Origin: Ampelocalamus luodianensis
Taxonomy: Eukaryota; Streptophyta; Magnoliopsida; Poales; Poaceae
Direction of reading: 5' to 3'
DNA length: 64,000 nucleotides
Assembly: GCA_036346255.1 (NCBI GenBank)
Contig: CM070625.1
Location: forward strand, 13,415,488 to 13,479,487
The number at the start of each line of letters is the position of its first letter. Within the stretch, counting starts at the first letter, position 1. The notes under the pieces are model-generated. The model did no database searches. It worked only from the letters and a program-made list of their open reading frames with translations, and was not told where the DNA came from. Both the position numbers and the translations under genes were made by a program. Below, in pieces: positions 33,140 to 44,970 of the stretch.

Positions 33140-35439
33140 TGGCCCATATTCTACACCGCGAACCTCAAAGAAAATGGAGTAGTGAAAGACGCAACTGTAC
33201 TCGATGGATATGGTGCGAAGCATGATGAGCTATTCCACACCGCCATTGAGTTTATGGATGGAGCGTTGAAAACCGCCATTCATATTCTCAACAGAGTGCC
33301 TAGTAAGTCGGTGCCCAAAACACCGCGAGTTGTGGGCGGAAGAGTTCCTCACTAAACCACTTACGTGTGTGGGGAGTCTGCTGAGGCTAAAGTATTTAAC
33401 CCAAACCTTGGGAAGCTTGATCCCAAAGCGATGAAGTTGCCATTTCATTGGCTACTGAAAAGTCAAAAGGTTTTCGTTTCTCTTGTCGAGCATGATATAC
33501 AAAGTTTGTAGAAGCGAGACACGTTGTCTTCTTAGAGGATGAAATGATGAGAGGAAGTATGGTAGCTCGTGAGATTGACCTTGAAGAGAAGCGGGTGTAT
33601 GCGCCCACTCCGATGATTCAAGAACCATTCTTCATACTACTGCTTTGTTCTTTGCGACGGTGCAAGACAACTGTGGTGCCAAGACTGTTATTGTTCCTCC
33701 CGTGGCAACAATGAATGAGAATGAGGAACCTGTTCTTGAGATCCTATAGAACCCATTGCCACAGATGAGGGGAGCAACAAAGACCTCAAGCAGAAAATGT
33801 ACCAAATGAGGAGGCCCAGGAGGTCTCAAAGAGTAAGAAGATCAGCTATTTCTGATGATTATCAGATTTATCATACAGAGGAATTTCAAATGGAGGATGA
33901 TCCCATCTCATTTGAAGAAGCCATGAGAAGCGAAAATTCCTCAAAATGGCTTGAGGCCATGGAAGAGGAAATGAGGTCCATGAAGGCTAATAAAGTCTGG
34001 GACTTGGAAAATATTCCTAAAGGAGCCAAAACAGTAGGCTGTAAATAGGTCTACAAGACAAAACTTGACTCCCAAGGGAATGTAGAAAGATACAAAGCGC
34101 GACTTGTGACAAAAGGCTTTACGCAAAGAGAAGGGATTGATTACAATGAGACCTTTTCTCCGTCTCATGTAAAGATTCCTTGAAATCATAATGGCATTAG
34201 TAGCACATTATGATTTAGAGTTACATCGAGATGGATGTAAAGACGGCATTTCTTAATGGGGATTTGGAGGAAAATGTTTACATGGCACAACCGAAAGGTT
34301 TTGTCGTGGAAGGAAATGAAAGAATGGGATGCGCTTTGAAGAAATCGATTTATGGGTTAAAGCAAGCTTCAAGGCAGTGGTACTTGAAGTTTGACAAGAC
34401 AATAAGAAAATTTGGGTTTAAAGAAAATGTAGAGGACAAGCTGTGTTTATGCAAAGTTTAAAGATGGGAAGTTTATCTTCCTAATCACGTATGTGGATGA
34501 TATCCTACTAGCTAGTAGTGATGTTAGTGCACTCTTTGGAGACAAAGAAGTTTTTGTCCTCAAACTTTGATATGAAATATCTTGGTGAAGCTTCATTCGT
34601 TCTAGGATCGAAATTCAGGATAGAAACAAAGGGACATTGGGACTATCGCAAAACACATATATAGAAAATCTTAAAGAAATTTGGTATGCACAAATGTAGT
34701 CCTTCACCGCACCTATAGTCAAGGGCGACAGATATGGGGATTTTCAATGCCCCAGAACCATATGAGATCGATCAAATGAAAGGTTACATATGCTTGGTGT
34801 TGGAAGCTTACAAGATGCTCAAGTATGCACGCATACGACTTAGCATTTGTTCTGGGTTACTTGGCGATTCGAGCAATCTGGAATAGAACATTGGAAATTG
34901 ATAAAGAAAGTCTTGTGTTATTTGCAAGGAACAAAAGGCCTCATGATGACATCTGAAAGATCGATTCACTCCATATAGTGGGGTATCTGATTCGATTTTG
35001 CGGGAGATGATAGAAAGTGTACATCCGGATATGTGTTCACTCACTTGGAGGAGCTATATCGTGGAAAAGCTCAAAGCAAACCATCACTACATCGTCCACA
35101 ATGTATGCCGAGTTTGTAGCATGTTATGAGGCTACGGGCGGTGAAGCGGCTAAAGAAGTTCATACCGGTTTAAAAGTGGTTAACGACATCAATAGACCAC
35201 TTAAGTTGTACTGCGATAATGAACCCGTAGTAACGTATGCCCACAACAATAAGTCAAGTGGTGCTGCCAAACACATTGACATAAAGTACTATGTTGTGAA
35301 AGATAAAGTTCGGGATCAAATTATAAGTCTTGAGCATATAAGTACCGCAAAGATGCTAGCGGATCCGCTTACTAAAGGCTTACCACCCAACATGTTCAGA
35401 GAACATGTAGCCGGCATGGGTTTAAGGGAAAGCCTATGA
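33140..35439 (+). pseudogene. copia integrase end, reverse transcriptase and RNase H, broken
   Basis: Reverse transcriptase pieces are seen in several frames: SFEEAMRSENSSKWLEAMEE and NKVWDLENIP (33797-34048), a TAG stop, VYKTKLDSQGNVERYKARLV, then MDVKTAFLNGDLEENVYMAQ at 34231, GLKQASRQWYLKFD, and YVDDILLASS near 34492. RNase H is intact in one frame at 35017-35439 with SKQTITTSSTMYAEF, LYCDNEPVV and KMLADPLTKGLPP. Integrase C-terminal parts at 33140-33620 are frameshifted. This half looks more damaged than the 1.6% LTR divergence would lead one to expect. Confidence 0.85.
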
Positions 35440-35629
35440 TTCCTGGACTAAAAGATGGCCCAAAAGATTAAAGTAACTATTTCAAAAACAGAGAGGTGTA
35501 TTGTAGCTGTTAAATCTATCGGCGATTGACCGTGACGATGAGACATGTTCTATGCACTAATCTGTGATGGAATGTGTAAAGGCAAAAGTAATTAAAGAAG
35601 AAGAAGAAGATTGAGATCAAGGGGGAGAA

Positions 35630-36003
35630 TGTTAGAGTGATCTCAGGGCATTTGGCACAACGGCCAAATGCCCTCCCCTTGTTCGCGCCCTGATCGGGGG
35701 TGCCCAGCCCAATAGGTTGGTGGGCCCCTGTCGCCAGCGCCACATAAAAGAGAGGTGGGGGCCGGGGCGGCACGCACGCCAAGGTTGACCGTGCCACCAC
35801 CATCCCCACCAACAAACCCTAATCCGATACAGAGGGGGCGCTCCAACGACGGGATCTACCACCGCCGCCTCTACCTCCCACAGCCTTCGTCGACGAACTC
35901 GGGATGGCCGGCTCCTCCTCCACGCCATCGGACGGTACCCTCTCCCTCTCCTCTCTTCTACCTCTCGGATCTAAACCCCAGTCAAGCAAAGGAGGTCTCA
36001 ACA
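35630..36003 (+). repeat. 3' LTR of the copia element
   Basis: 374 bp and collinear with the 5' LTR. Its right edge, followed by AGGGC, marks the end of the insertion. Confidence 0.95.
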
Positions 36004-36195
36004 AGGGCGACAACAGGCGACGCCGGCGAAGGTGAGCGCGAGCTCGCGTGCCGCGCGAGGGCTGCAGAGGGGGCCGGAGAGGCCGACCTTGGCGTGCGCC
36101 GCGGCGACGGCCGCGAGTGGCGGGTCGGAGACGACCAGCGGCGCACGGAAGGAGAAGACGGCCCCGGGTTGTGTTTGAGGTTGGATTGTGGCCAT
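36004..36195 (-). pseudogene. N-terminal exon of an unidentified protein, cut by the copia insertion
   Basis: A good ATG context (AACATGGCC at 36195) opens a 64-codon frame up to the copia element: MATIQPQTQPGAVFSFRAPL, VVSDPPLAAVAAAHAKVGLS, GPLCSPRAARELALTFAGVA. Taking one TSD copy away, the frame continues on the other side of the element from 30173 for about 50 codons of less convincing, proline-rich sequence to a stop near 30018. GC content and codon use are like the grass genes nearby. I do not recognise the family. It is oriented head-to-head with the UGT at 45806; before the MULE inserted, the two starts were about 0.5 kb apart. Confidence 0.45.
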
Positions 36196-36359
36196 GTTCT
36201 TTGAGATCTTTGGCCTTGGTTTGGCTGTGGTGTGAACTGTGAAGAGGCGATTGAAATGGGAACGGGGAAAGTGCTCTGAGCAGTATCGCTAATAAATGAA
36301 GCAGACGCAGCATGGCGCGAGAGGCTGCACGAAACAAAAGCTTAGCTGGCAGCATTAAA

Positions 36360-36442
36360 GAATTTTTTTAAAAAATAATATTATTTTTAAAGATATTTAC
36401 AAAAATAAATAGCCGTTTAAAAAAATTACAAAAATGTGCCTC
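36360..36442 (+). repeat. MULE left TIR
   Basis: 83 bp, AT-rich, ending AAAATGTGCCTC, then the GC-rich palindromic zone. It matches the right TIR in inverted orientation almost completely. Confidence 0.9.
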
Positions 36443-36601
36443 TGTCGCCGCTGAATCGGCGATTCATTCTGTCGCGGTTCAATCGGCGGCGAGGACCTAT
36501 CCCCACATGCGCGATTGAGGAATGAATCGCGATTGGGGCGGCAGACCTATCGCCAGTTGAACCGGCGATTCATTCCCAACCCTAGCCAGTTTTTGATTTT
36601 C

Positions 36602-36983
36602 CCCTATTTCACTTAGGCAGTTTGTGATTTTCATACATTTTAAACGGTACGAAATCTGTTGGACTCGTAATAACATTTTATCATCATCGTATGTTGTTCT
36701 ACTACGGTTAATTTTCTGAGAATTTAGCGAGGACGTTTGAGGTATGAGCGATTGAAAAAGGAAGATAAGTGATATTGTCATTCCCCAACCCTTATTTTTC
36801 CTATTTCACTTAGGCAGTTTGTGATTTTCATAAATTTTAAACGGTACGAAATCTGTTAGACTCGTAATAACATTTTATCATCATCGTATGTTGTTCTACT
36901 ACGGTTAATTTTCGGAGAATTTAGCGAGGAAGTTTGAGGTATGAACGATTCGTAAAAAGGAAGATAAGTGATATTGTCATTCG
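36602..36983. repeat. Subterminal tandem duplication (~198 bp) in the MULE
   Basis: Two copies (from about 36602 and 36799) share CCTATTTCACTTAGGCAGTT, TAAACGGTACGAAATCTGTT, ATCATCATCGTATGTTGTTC and GATAAGTGATATTGTCATTC with few differences. Confidence 0.85.
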
Positions 36984-37040
36984 ATCGGGAATTCGTACTC
37001 TGATATTACAGAACTTGCAGAAGAACGTCATAACACTTAA

Positions 37041-39785
37041 CTAAAATGATAATTGACAACATTGATAATAATATTTTTGTCGTGGTCGCGACGTCAACGC
37101 CTCCCATGTGGATGCCTCTAGTCGGGCACGGATGAGGTCCCCGTGGTGACGTCCGAATGCCGATGTCTCCTTGGTCCTGAGTATTTCGCGTGGGGCATGT
37201 CTTGAAGGTGTGGCGAGACTCCCTGCAAATGGAGCACTTCTTCGTGCGACGTCCGGCCTCTGCCTCGTCCATATCGTTCTCGATGTGTCGTGCACTGCCG
37301 CCGCCAACCTTTCCTTGAGCCTCACGAATGTCCGCGGCCGCATTAGTTGCTCCCGGGATGGATGGCGGTGAAATGGCCAACAACGGCGTAACCATACATC
37401 TCTCCACTCCATGTTTGCATCACGCCTCCTTGGTGAAATAGTGAGAGAGTATCGACCGGGATCTTTGCGCCACCGTCGAACAGCGGCCATGACATGGGAG
37501 CAGGCCTATGCGAAGAAGGGGCTTGTTACAAGTGCAAGCGCAGCTATAGCGGCGTAGCGTGCACTCATGGGTGATCCTCTCGGTTAGTCCCGCGACGCCC
37601 TTTATCCTGCACATTATCTCGGCGAAGCTCCTCGTGCCCATCTTGAATGCCCTGCATCTCACCCTTCTTGCTCTTCTCCTCCATGTATGCGGTGATCATG
37701 GCGGAGTAGAGTACTCATCATTGCCATGGTGAGCGACGCATTCTTTGCATCTGTTAACAAAGTAGTTTGTGGTACCGCGGAGAATTGCCTCCACAATACC
37801 AACCAAAGGAGGCACTGGCGCCGCGCATGACCAGTTGTAGACCTCGGCTAGGTTGGTTGTCATGATACCGTGTCGAGCACCACCCACGCCATGCAAAGCG
37901 GCGACCACTTCTCCTTAGGCTCGTGCTCAATCCACCGAGAAGCTTTTGACTGTGCCCAGTCTTCCTCGTGACACTAGGAGCGTCGTGGGTAGTCGTGGCA
38001 ATGCTTGGGGCCTGGTCGGCGCTGGGCGGCCCTTGTCGATGCCTCCCTCGTGGGTTTTTGTCCGGTCGTCCGAATCTTCCGAGTGTGTCGAACTTACGCC
38101 GCTGGTTACGGTTGCCTGAGCGCTTGAACATGTTCATCAAGTCCTTGTTGCGGGCGCTTATAGAAGTTTGCACCCAAGTGCCTCATGCACCACCGCTCTG
38201 TAGATCCGGCCATGGAAGTGGAGCGTTCTCTCCTCGTTGTAGCCGTGTTATTGCACGCAGCGGCCCGCGTCTTGGTCATGTATGAGGCATACGTTGGGAT
38301 GGTCCTGCTGAAATCCTCACATTCTTCAAGAACCACGACCACTATCAGTGTTCTCGCTTTCGAGCAGCGAATGCCACGGAAGAACTTGATTGTTTCCGTC
38401 CGTCGCTATTGCGGTCGATGTCGCCCTTGTACCGCCAATCGGGAATGTGCCATCGATACACAAGATTGGACGACGATCTTGGAATGCATTGATGCATGGA
38501 CCAAACGCGAAGAATGCTCATTGTAGTACCCTCTTATTAGGCCACCGGATGCGTGGCGTCTTGAATGTCGACATGAGTGCGGGATTCTGTCTTGTATGAC
38601 TCGGAGTTGCCCGGGAGGTTGTGGTAGGAATCCTCGAGCGTCAACCTTGATTCCAATGCCTTTTGTTTTGCCCTCCAAGCCTTGGCATAGGCGATAGTGT
38701 CTTCGGAACCTTGCCTCAATGGCGAATGATGGATCGTGGCTCGAAATCTAGGTTGTCCACGATCTCACCGTACATGAGATTGGCAATGAAGCTCGATGAC
38801 GAGTTCGGTGGGGCTCATACGACTCACTGACGACGCATGTGTGAGGACCACTATGGAGCACTTCGATGGTATCCCACTTGGGCTGAAAAGCGTGCGCGCC
38901 AAGGGCATCCTCAATGCCGCACTTCACGTCGTAGCATCTTGGGGTAGACTTGACGATGGTGAATGTGCGTCGAACCGACAATGCCCAGAATTTGACCGCA
39001 TCTTGCACGGCCTCCTTGCATTTGTACGTAGCTCCTAGTCTGACCTCGCTCCGGTCGTACTCCCATGGTACATGGGAGCCTTCGTTGACGACGAGGTTCT
39101 CGAACTGGTATGTGTTCCACTCGGATGGAACCGCCTGCTGGTCCGCATCATCGTCGTCATCGGAACCTTCATCTTCGGACAATGCCATGTAGTCTTGGTC
39201 TTCGAGCTCCATCATTTCCACCAGGTCTTCCAGCTCCTCCCCCTCGTCAGCAAGCCCACTAGCCTGTCTCACTGAATGAGGTAACTCGGCGACATCAGCA
39301 ACCTCTTGCCCTTCTGCCATTGTGTGCGGCGCGCTGGAGTCACCTATTTCTTCCTCGGTGTCAGCAACTCCTACTTGTTCTGACGCAGATGCAGGAGTGG
39401 ATTTTGCAAACGCCTGGACCAGAAGGACCAATTTCCACCCCCTCTCCCTCGCCATGCGTACATACGACCGCCATGAATTTGTTCCCTTTAGTTGCACTAA
39501 CTCCCAATACGTGGTACCCCTGCCCGGGCGAGGCGACTCAATGTCGATCGTGACATCACGGTCCACTTGGAACGTGTGGAACAACCACCGCATCACAGCG
39601 CCGAATGTACGTTGCTCAGGTCTTGGTAGGGGCACGTCCGCGGACTGGAAATAACTCAAATCAATTCCCTCGGGACCCTCCATAATAGTCCCTCGGCCGT
39701 AGTAAATTTTGAAATTGACGACGTCGGACATATTTGACGTATTGCGGCAGGAAGAACATTTACACGATGAACTACATATGTGCAA
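37041..39785 (-). pseudogene. MULE transposase, degenerate
   Basis: The N-terminal part (39785 or more likely the MSDVVNFKIYYG start at 39731) is open to 38748. It includes a TYWELVQLKGTNSW region, an acidic linker (EDEGSDDDDDADQQ) and a MuDR-type domain (RLGATYKCKEAVQDAVKFWA, then RRTFTIVKSTPRCYDVKC). The frame then shifts. Downstream pieces include NLMYGEIVDNLDF near 38770, the MULE core CIDGTF near 38450 with the first catalytic Asp, TAIATDGNNQVLP, CMRHLGANFYK near 38170, and a SWIM-like C-terminal zinc region (CTCNKP near 37530). At least five frame breaks separate these. The usual product is a DDE transposase that binds TIRs in the nucleus. Confidence 0.8.
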
Positions 39786-40009
39786 CTAAATATCCCACCA
39801 AAAAACTATGTAAAACAGACTTCACTACGTAACAGCACATCAAGAATCATGTAATTCGTTCAGTTAAAAAAATTACCCGAGGGTGGGCAATCGACGATCA
39901 GCAGCCGCTAGCTTTTCGTCCTCCTCTCTGTGTGTCCTTCTATTTTTGGTTGAATAAGACCGAGTCATGTGTGGAATTTCGACGGTTGCGGGAGGATTTT
40001 GTAGAGGTC

Positions 40010-40110
40010 GCCACATCGCCGCGCTTAATCGGCGATACCTTCTGTCGCCGCTTGAATCGCGATACCTTCCACGCCATGATTGAACTGGCGATACCGTGTT
40101 GTCGCCAGTC
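40010..40110. promoter_or_regulatory. Palindromic motif cluster upstream of the MULE transposase
   Basis: Several copies of TCGCC-N-TTGAAT/C-N-GCGAT-type half palindromes lie about 230-330 bp upstream of the transposase ORF. They match the motif inside both TIRs. A role as transposase or PMD/GRF-protein binding sites is inference. Confidence 0.4.
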
Positions 40111-40382
40111 GCTATTTGTTGTTGTGCAATGTTGGAAGATTTTTTAGAGGACGATTGAGGGATTAATGATTCGTACGTACCAAGGCAGGCGATACTAAAA
40201 TGCGTTCGGGAATCTCTGCACAACTCCGTTGGAGAACTCTTGGGAAATGACTCAACGATAACCACACGATATTTCATCCGACAAGGGGATTACATGGCAC
40301 GCAGGACAACGAACCAAGCACGGTACACGCATGCCTTTAGGGAAATTGAAATACATGGGACATGTGGAGGAATATGGTAGAA

Positions 40383-41136
40383 CTACTGAGTCGAACGTGG
40401 CCATTTACCCTTACGGGCCAGCTCGGCGTTGTACTCCTCGCCTTGCGCCTTGGCTCTCGCCGCGATGGCCCTCTTTCGCTCCCTCTCGGCCTCCCATCGC
40501 CTCGCATGCTCACGCTCCTGCTCCTCGCGCTGCCTGTCCCGCCTACCTTGCTCGGCCTGCTCAGCTTTCAACTCTTTGAGGCACCTTTCACGGGTCTCGA
40601 TGTGCTCCCTGGCCCAGCTCTTCCGTCTCAGCAACGACCACATGTCGTAGGGGTGGATCTTGTCGTCGATCCACTGCCGGAAGTCGCATAGTGGTGGCGG
40701 AGACTGCGGTGGGTAAAGAGAGTTCGTTACCCCGTTTTCCGGAATAAAAAAAGTATTGTACCATGAAATAGGGTTTCATTACCGGATGCCTGTTGTTGCA
40801 GTCAACGGCGTAGTTTGGGCAGCACCAATAGCGCTGCCCAATGATCCACTCATCGGTTGATTTCACACACTTGCAAAGCGCCCCTACACCAAAGATAGGG
40901 TGCCACCCTATCGGGGTCCTTCCGAGGCTGTTCGCGAGCATAGGAGGGGGGTCGCGGCTGGTCCCAGAATCGTTGGGCGTACTACGAGGCAGCTTCCTAA
41001 GATCCACCAGTTCCGGAAAGGTTTGGTGGGTGAAAGGCTCCTGACTAGCGGCATGATAGCGAGCGGTGGTCTCATGGGGAGACACCCAGTCCTTCAAAAG
41101 CTTGCGGATTTTCTCCCATTCCTTCTCCTTGTCCAT
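40383..41136 (-). CDS. GRF-like zinc-finger / coiled-coil protein encoded in the MULE, two exons, apparently intact
   Basis: Exon 1 is 41136-40783, starting MDKEKEWEKIRKLLKDWVSP. The donor is CCG/GTAATG and the acceptor CACCGCAG. Exon 2 is 40703-40383 and opens SPPPLCDFRQWIDDKIHPYD. The joined frame is 675 nt, 224 residues, with no stop. The C-x-C motif in GALCKCVKSTDEWIIGQRYW, then CCPNYAVDC, and across the intron CDFRQWID together resemble a GRF-type zinc finger (C-x-C, aromatic-C, C-F-W-D). The C-terminal third is a highly charged helix (EQAEQGRRDRQREEQEREH), probably a coiled coil. Proteins of this build recur next to MULE transposases and PMD proteins in grasses; their role is unknown. 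An intact frame beside a wrecked transposase is notable. Confidence 0.75.
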
Positions 41137-41260
41137 GTTTTCTACTTGGTGGTGCTGTTGTGGACTAGTTGGACGAGTTACGCTGTATTTATAGCTGGAG
41201 TGGATGGAGCCGTTGCCGGGCTTCTCGTCTTGGTAAGTCGTCCACAAAAGCTGGCCCGCC

Positions 41261-41480
41261 TGGTCACATCGTCCTGAAAAGCTAGTCCGTGTAGTCACAT
41301 CGTCCTGAAAAGCTAGTCCGTGTAGTCACATCGTCCTGAAAGCAAGCCCGTGTGGTCACATCGTCCCGAAAAGCTGGTCCGCTTGGTCACATCGTTCTGA
41401 AAAGCGGTCTACTCTGGTGCCATCGTCCTGAAAAGCTAGCCGGTGTGGTCACATCGTCCTGAAAAGCTGCCTACTCTGGC
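41261..41480. repeat. Tandem array of ~31-bp units upstream of the GRF-like gene
   Basis: About seven copies of CATCGTCCTGAAAAGC with a 31-bp period; the variable part runs TAGTCCGTGTAGTCA or similar. It lies 125-340 bp upstream of the GRF-like start codon, so in its promoter or 5' UTR. Confidence 0.9.
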
Positions 41481-41759
41481 TAACTTTTAAGGGGGATGCT
41501 ACAAGACGGAGCAGCCTTTAAGGACTCTGTCAGCGCCCGTGTTGTCGCATCGCCCAAGAAACCTAGCTCGTTTTATCGCGTCGTTGCGAACAGTTGGATC
41601 GTCAAAGAAAGCCATATTACTGATATTCAAAAGATGTCATAACTACAGTTGGCATAATGAAGAAAAAAATACATAAAGGAAAATCTAATGGCGTCCTCTT
41701 AGGTTTGCACCGCGTGTCGTCCCGGCCTCTGCCGCCGCCTTTGCGAGTACGCCGGGGGT

Positions 41760-44334
41760 TCAGCCGCTGAAAACCCGACCCGCGCGAGAAGTCCGCGGTG
41801 GTGTAGCGAGGGGCTGCTCCTGCGTCGGCTGATCCTGCGTCGGCTGATCCTGCGTCGTCTGGGTCTGCGTCGGCTGATCCTGCGTCGCCTGGGTCAAACT
41901 CGGCGCACCGTACAGCTGCGAAGCCTCCAAAGAGAACTGCGTGTCACGCGGATCCCTGAAGAAGTCATCGATGGGTGCCGATAGGTCTGCATCGCCGGCC
42001 GAGAATGTATCGTCCTCCCAATCCGTTCCTGCGAAGAATGAGGTTACAAACATAGTCATGACTAAAAGTACGTTACGCAAGCAAACGGAACTTACCTGTT
42101 GGCCCAAAGATGTGCTCGGACGACGCGGCATAGTCCTGGCCCGCGTACGGGTGGAGCTGAGGACCTGTAACAGAAGATCGTCGTTACAAACTTATGAGGT
42201 TCGAAATGAAATGAAGAAGCGACGTCAGCGTGTCGAACTCACCTCCCGCATGTCCGGAGGTGCTCCCCCCGCCCTGCCACGCCGACGTGCCCGCCACGTG
42301 CGGATCAGGAGGCTGTGTCCTACCACCTCGGCTGACCCCTCGTCCTCGGACTGCTCGGTCCACCGGGTCGGTCGGCGTCGCGACGATCGCGATCCGCACT
42401 CGCGCGTCGCCGCCTCCCGATCTGTGCGGAGCCTCTCGATCTCCCGACATTGCCATGTGCTGCGCGGAGTCTACCATCTCGACGACCTCCCGGTGAAGAT
42501 CCACCGGCACAGGTAATCATGAAGTTGTACACGTAAGTATGTCAAATTAAATATGAAATATGTAATATTGATCACGTGCGCGCGGTGAAAGCGGTCCGGT
42601 GGGTGGGTACGTGTCGGACGTCGCGGCCACATGTCGAGCAGGGTCGACCACGACCCGGACGCAACGTAGCCTCGTCCGAGCTGAGTACCACTCCATGTAG
42701 TGCTCGTACGTCTCGGGGTCGTAGGCCTCGTCCGCAACCTCGACGAGGGTCTCGTGCGCGGCACTCCAATCGGCCACCCAAGGGCCATCCTGTCCGACCA
42801 GACATCGTGCCATGAACTCCCTTCCTAGTGTACCTGTGGACGGCAAGAAAAATATTTGGTTGCGATGTAACACATATTGTACGGACATAAAAGTCAACAG
42901 TGAACTTACGCGTGTACGTGCCCCGGCACCCGCCTCCCCCCAAGGGGCTGGGACCTCCTGTCGCAGACCGAACTGGCGCATGACCCGCTGTATCTGGTAC
43001 TCCTCCACGAAGATGTCGTGCACCAAGGCACTCTGCGTGTACCAGTACAAGTAGTCTCGCGTGCACAAAGACCGACAGCATCGTTGGGGCGCGCGATCAC
43101 CCGTCACCGCGGGGTCGGATCCGGATGACGCGTCGGTCGGTGACCGATCGAACATCGCAACGCATCGGGTAGGAGCCTGCGAGGTGATCGGCGTGAAGGT
43201 GACTCGTGCAATACAACACCGCAAACTAAGCACACGAGAATAACGATTGCAAAATGAAAATAACAAATGATTACGAAACTAACCCGTCGGCGCACCACAA
43301 AGTGCCCATGGTCGGCGGTCGGTCGCCTGCGGACGTACAAGCCGCCCCGTGACGCCTCAAGTCCACATGTGGTCGTCCGATCCGAAACGCTCAACGACCA
43401 CAAGCTGCGAGAGGAGCGGGCATCCCGAGAGGATGGAGCCGCCACGCCAACGCCGCACGCGTCGCCGCGACAAGGCGCGGCGTCGCGCGCAAAGACGGCC
43501 GGACCCCACGCAGCGTCTTTGCGGGATCCGCTCGATCGGTGACTCGCCACCTCCTGCGCGTCTGGATGTAGTGCTTGTCCACGCCGCCGCCGTGGGAGCT
43601 CGTGAACATCACCCACCCGAACAACCACGCGGGTAGGCCTCGAGTGCCTCGTATGCGATGGCGGCGCCGCGTCCGCGCCATACGCTCGGTGCAAGAAGAC
43701 ACGTAAACGTCGGCAGGTTCACAAACGAATTGTTACGAGAGAAAATAGTTAGGAAAACACTTACGTAAACCGCGGATCCACCGGCGTGGGCGTGCGGTCG
43801 TTGAACTCGACGTCTGCTTGCTGGCGGCGAGATATCGCGAACTCGGCTAAGAGGTCCGTGCGCCACGTGGCGGGACGTCGTGCGCCACCATCGGAGCGCT
43901 GCGCAGGCAACCCGGTGAGGTAGCTCACATCTGCAAGCGTCGGCGTCATCTCCCGCACGGAGATGGGCGTGTGGGTCTCGGCCTCCAGGTCAACCAACCG
44001 CCGTCGGTAGGGCCGGTCGTGCGGAAACGCCTGACGTCATAACCAAAGCACGCTGGTCTCGATCGTCCTCCACCGTCGCCTCCACCATCCTCGCGAGTGG
44101 AAGGAGGCTGCGCTCTCAACTGCGTCCAAGCGATTAAGCACAAGCAGAGTCAACGCAAAATAATCGGATCGCCATTGAGTGCATGAAGGACACAACTTCA
44201 CATACCTCGGAATCCGATCTCGGTGCGGCCTCCATGCCCCGATGGGGTGCGTGGTCAAACGCCCCAAGCTCTATCGGCGCTAGCGCTCGAGGGAGCACGC
44301 AGATCGAGGCGCTACGGTGTGGCTGGTCAATCAT
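41760..44334 (-). CDS. Plant mobile domain (PMD) protein encoded in the MULE, multi-exon
   Basis: The N-terminal part is near 44334-44206 (ALAPIELGAFDHAPHRG, donor GAG/GTATGT). An exon at 44119-43765 has ETHTPISVREMTPTLADVSY and LTGLP, ending TTTAC/GTAAGT. Next come WLFGWVMFTSSHGGGVDKHY near 43610, YTQSALVHDIFVEEYQIQRV and MRQFGLRQEVPAP near 42960, VADWSAAHETLVEVADEAYD at 42780-42700 and YMEWYSARTRLR. The last exons end HPYAGQDYAASSEHIFGPTG and a tail with TQDQP repeats, stopping at 41760. The xLGLP, LFGWxxF and ADWSAAH-WY motifs are diagnostic of the PMD family. Several splice sites are perfect, but the first half needs frame changes, so it may be partly degenerate. PMD proteins occur both in transposons and as host genome-defence factors (MAIN/MAIL1). 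Confidence 0.65.
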
Positions 44335-44689
44335 CGGTCAAGCAACTCGTACTCACTCGCGTCGGCCATACCGAAAATGCGGCAAGATAGAAAGTTCATA
44401 TTTTTCCATGCATCTTTACATAGCCTATGTAGCAACTACGAATTTTCTTTACAAATTTAATACATGTCATGCTACTTTTCTAGTTAAACGGTGTTTCGGC
44501 ACTAACGGATATTGACCGCGCACTAATACAACTAATAACAACAGACTAACAGATATTGACCGTGCGCTAACACAACTAATAACCGCGCACAAATATTCTC
44601 ATTGTTTTTAGACCTAAACAAATACTCGTGTTTTTCTCACAATTCAAAAATGTATCGTGCATCAATTATGTTACTACAGCGGTCAACCA

Positions 44690-44970
44690 GCGCCATACTC
44701 AATTCTATGTCGCTATTTTCGCAATTCTATGTCCAACTCAAAATATGTACTACACAGTTCGGCTACATTTATGTAACCTACTCGATTCTATATCGCTATT
44801 GTCGCATTTCTATGTCGCTACACAACTCAAAATATGTACTGCACAGTTCGACTAAATTTATGTAACCTACTCAATTCTATGTCGCTGTAGTCGCAATTCT
44901 ATGTCGCTAATCAACTCAAAATATGTACTACAGAGTTCGACTACATGTATCTAACCTACTCAATTTTATG
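44690..44970. repeat. Degenerate tandem repeat (~80-100 bp) in the right part of the MULE
   Basis: CAATTCTATGTCGCTA, CAACTCAAAATATGTACTAC and AGTTCGACTACAT-TATGTAACCTACTC recur about three times. No coding potential. Confidence 0.75.

Larger units (their letters stand above)
30179..36003 (+). mobile_element. Ty1/copia retrotransposon, complete ends, TSD AGGGC
   Basis: Two 374-bp LTRs (30179-30552 and 35630-36003) begin TGTTAGAGTGATCTCA and end GGTCTCAACA. They are flanked by AGGGC at 30174-30178 and 36004-36008. The PBS TGGTATCAGAGCC is at 30554-30566 and the polypurine tract (ATCAAGGGGGAGAA) ends at 35629. Comparing the LTRs by eye I count 6 substitutions (1.6%). At the commonly used grass rate of 1.3e-8 per site per year that suggests roughly 0.6 million years. 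Gag to mid-integrase is open in one frame; the rest is broken. Confidence 0.95.
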
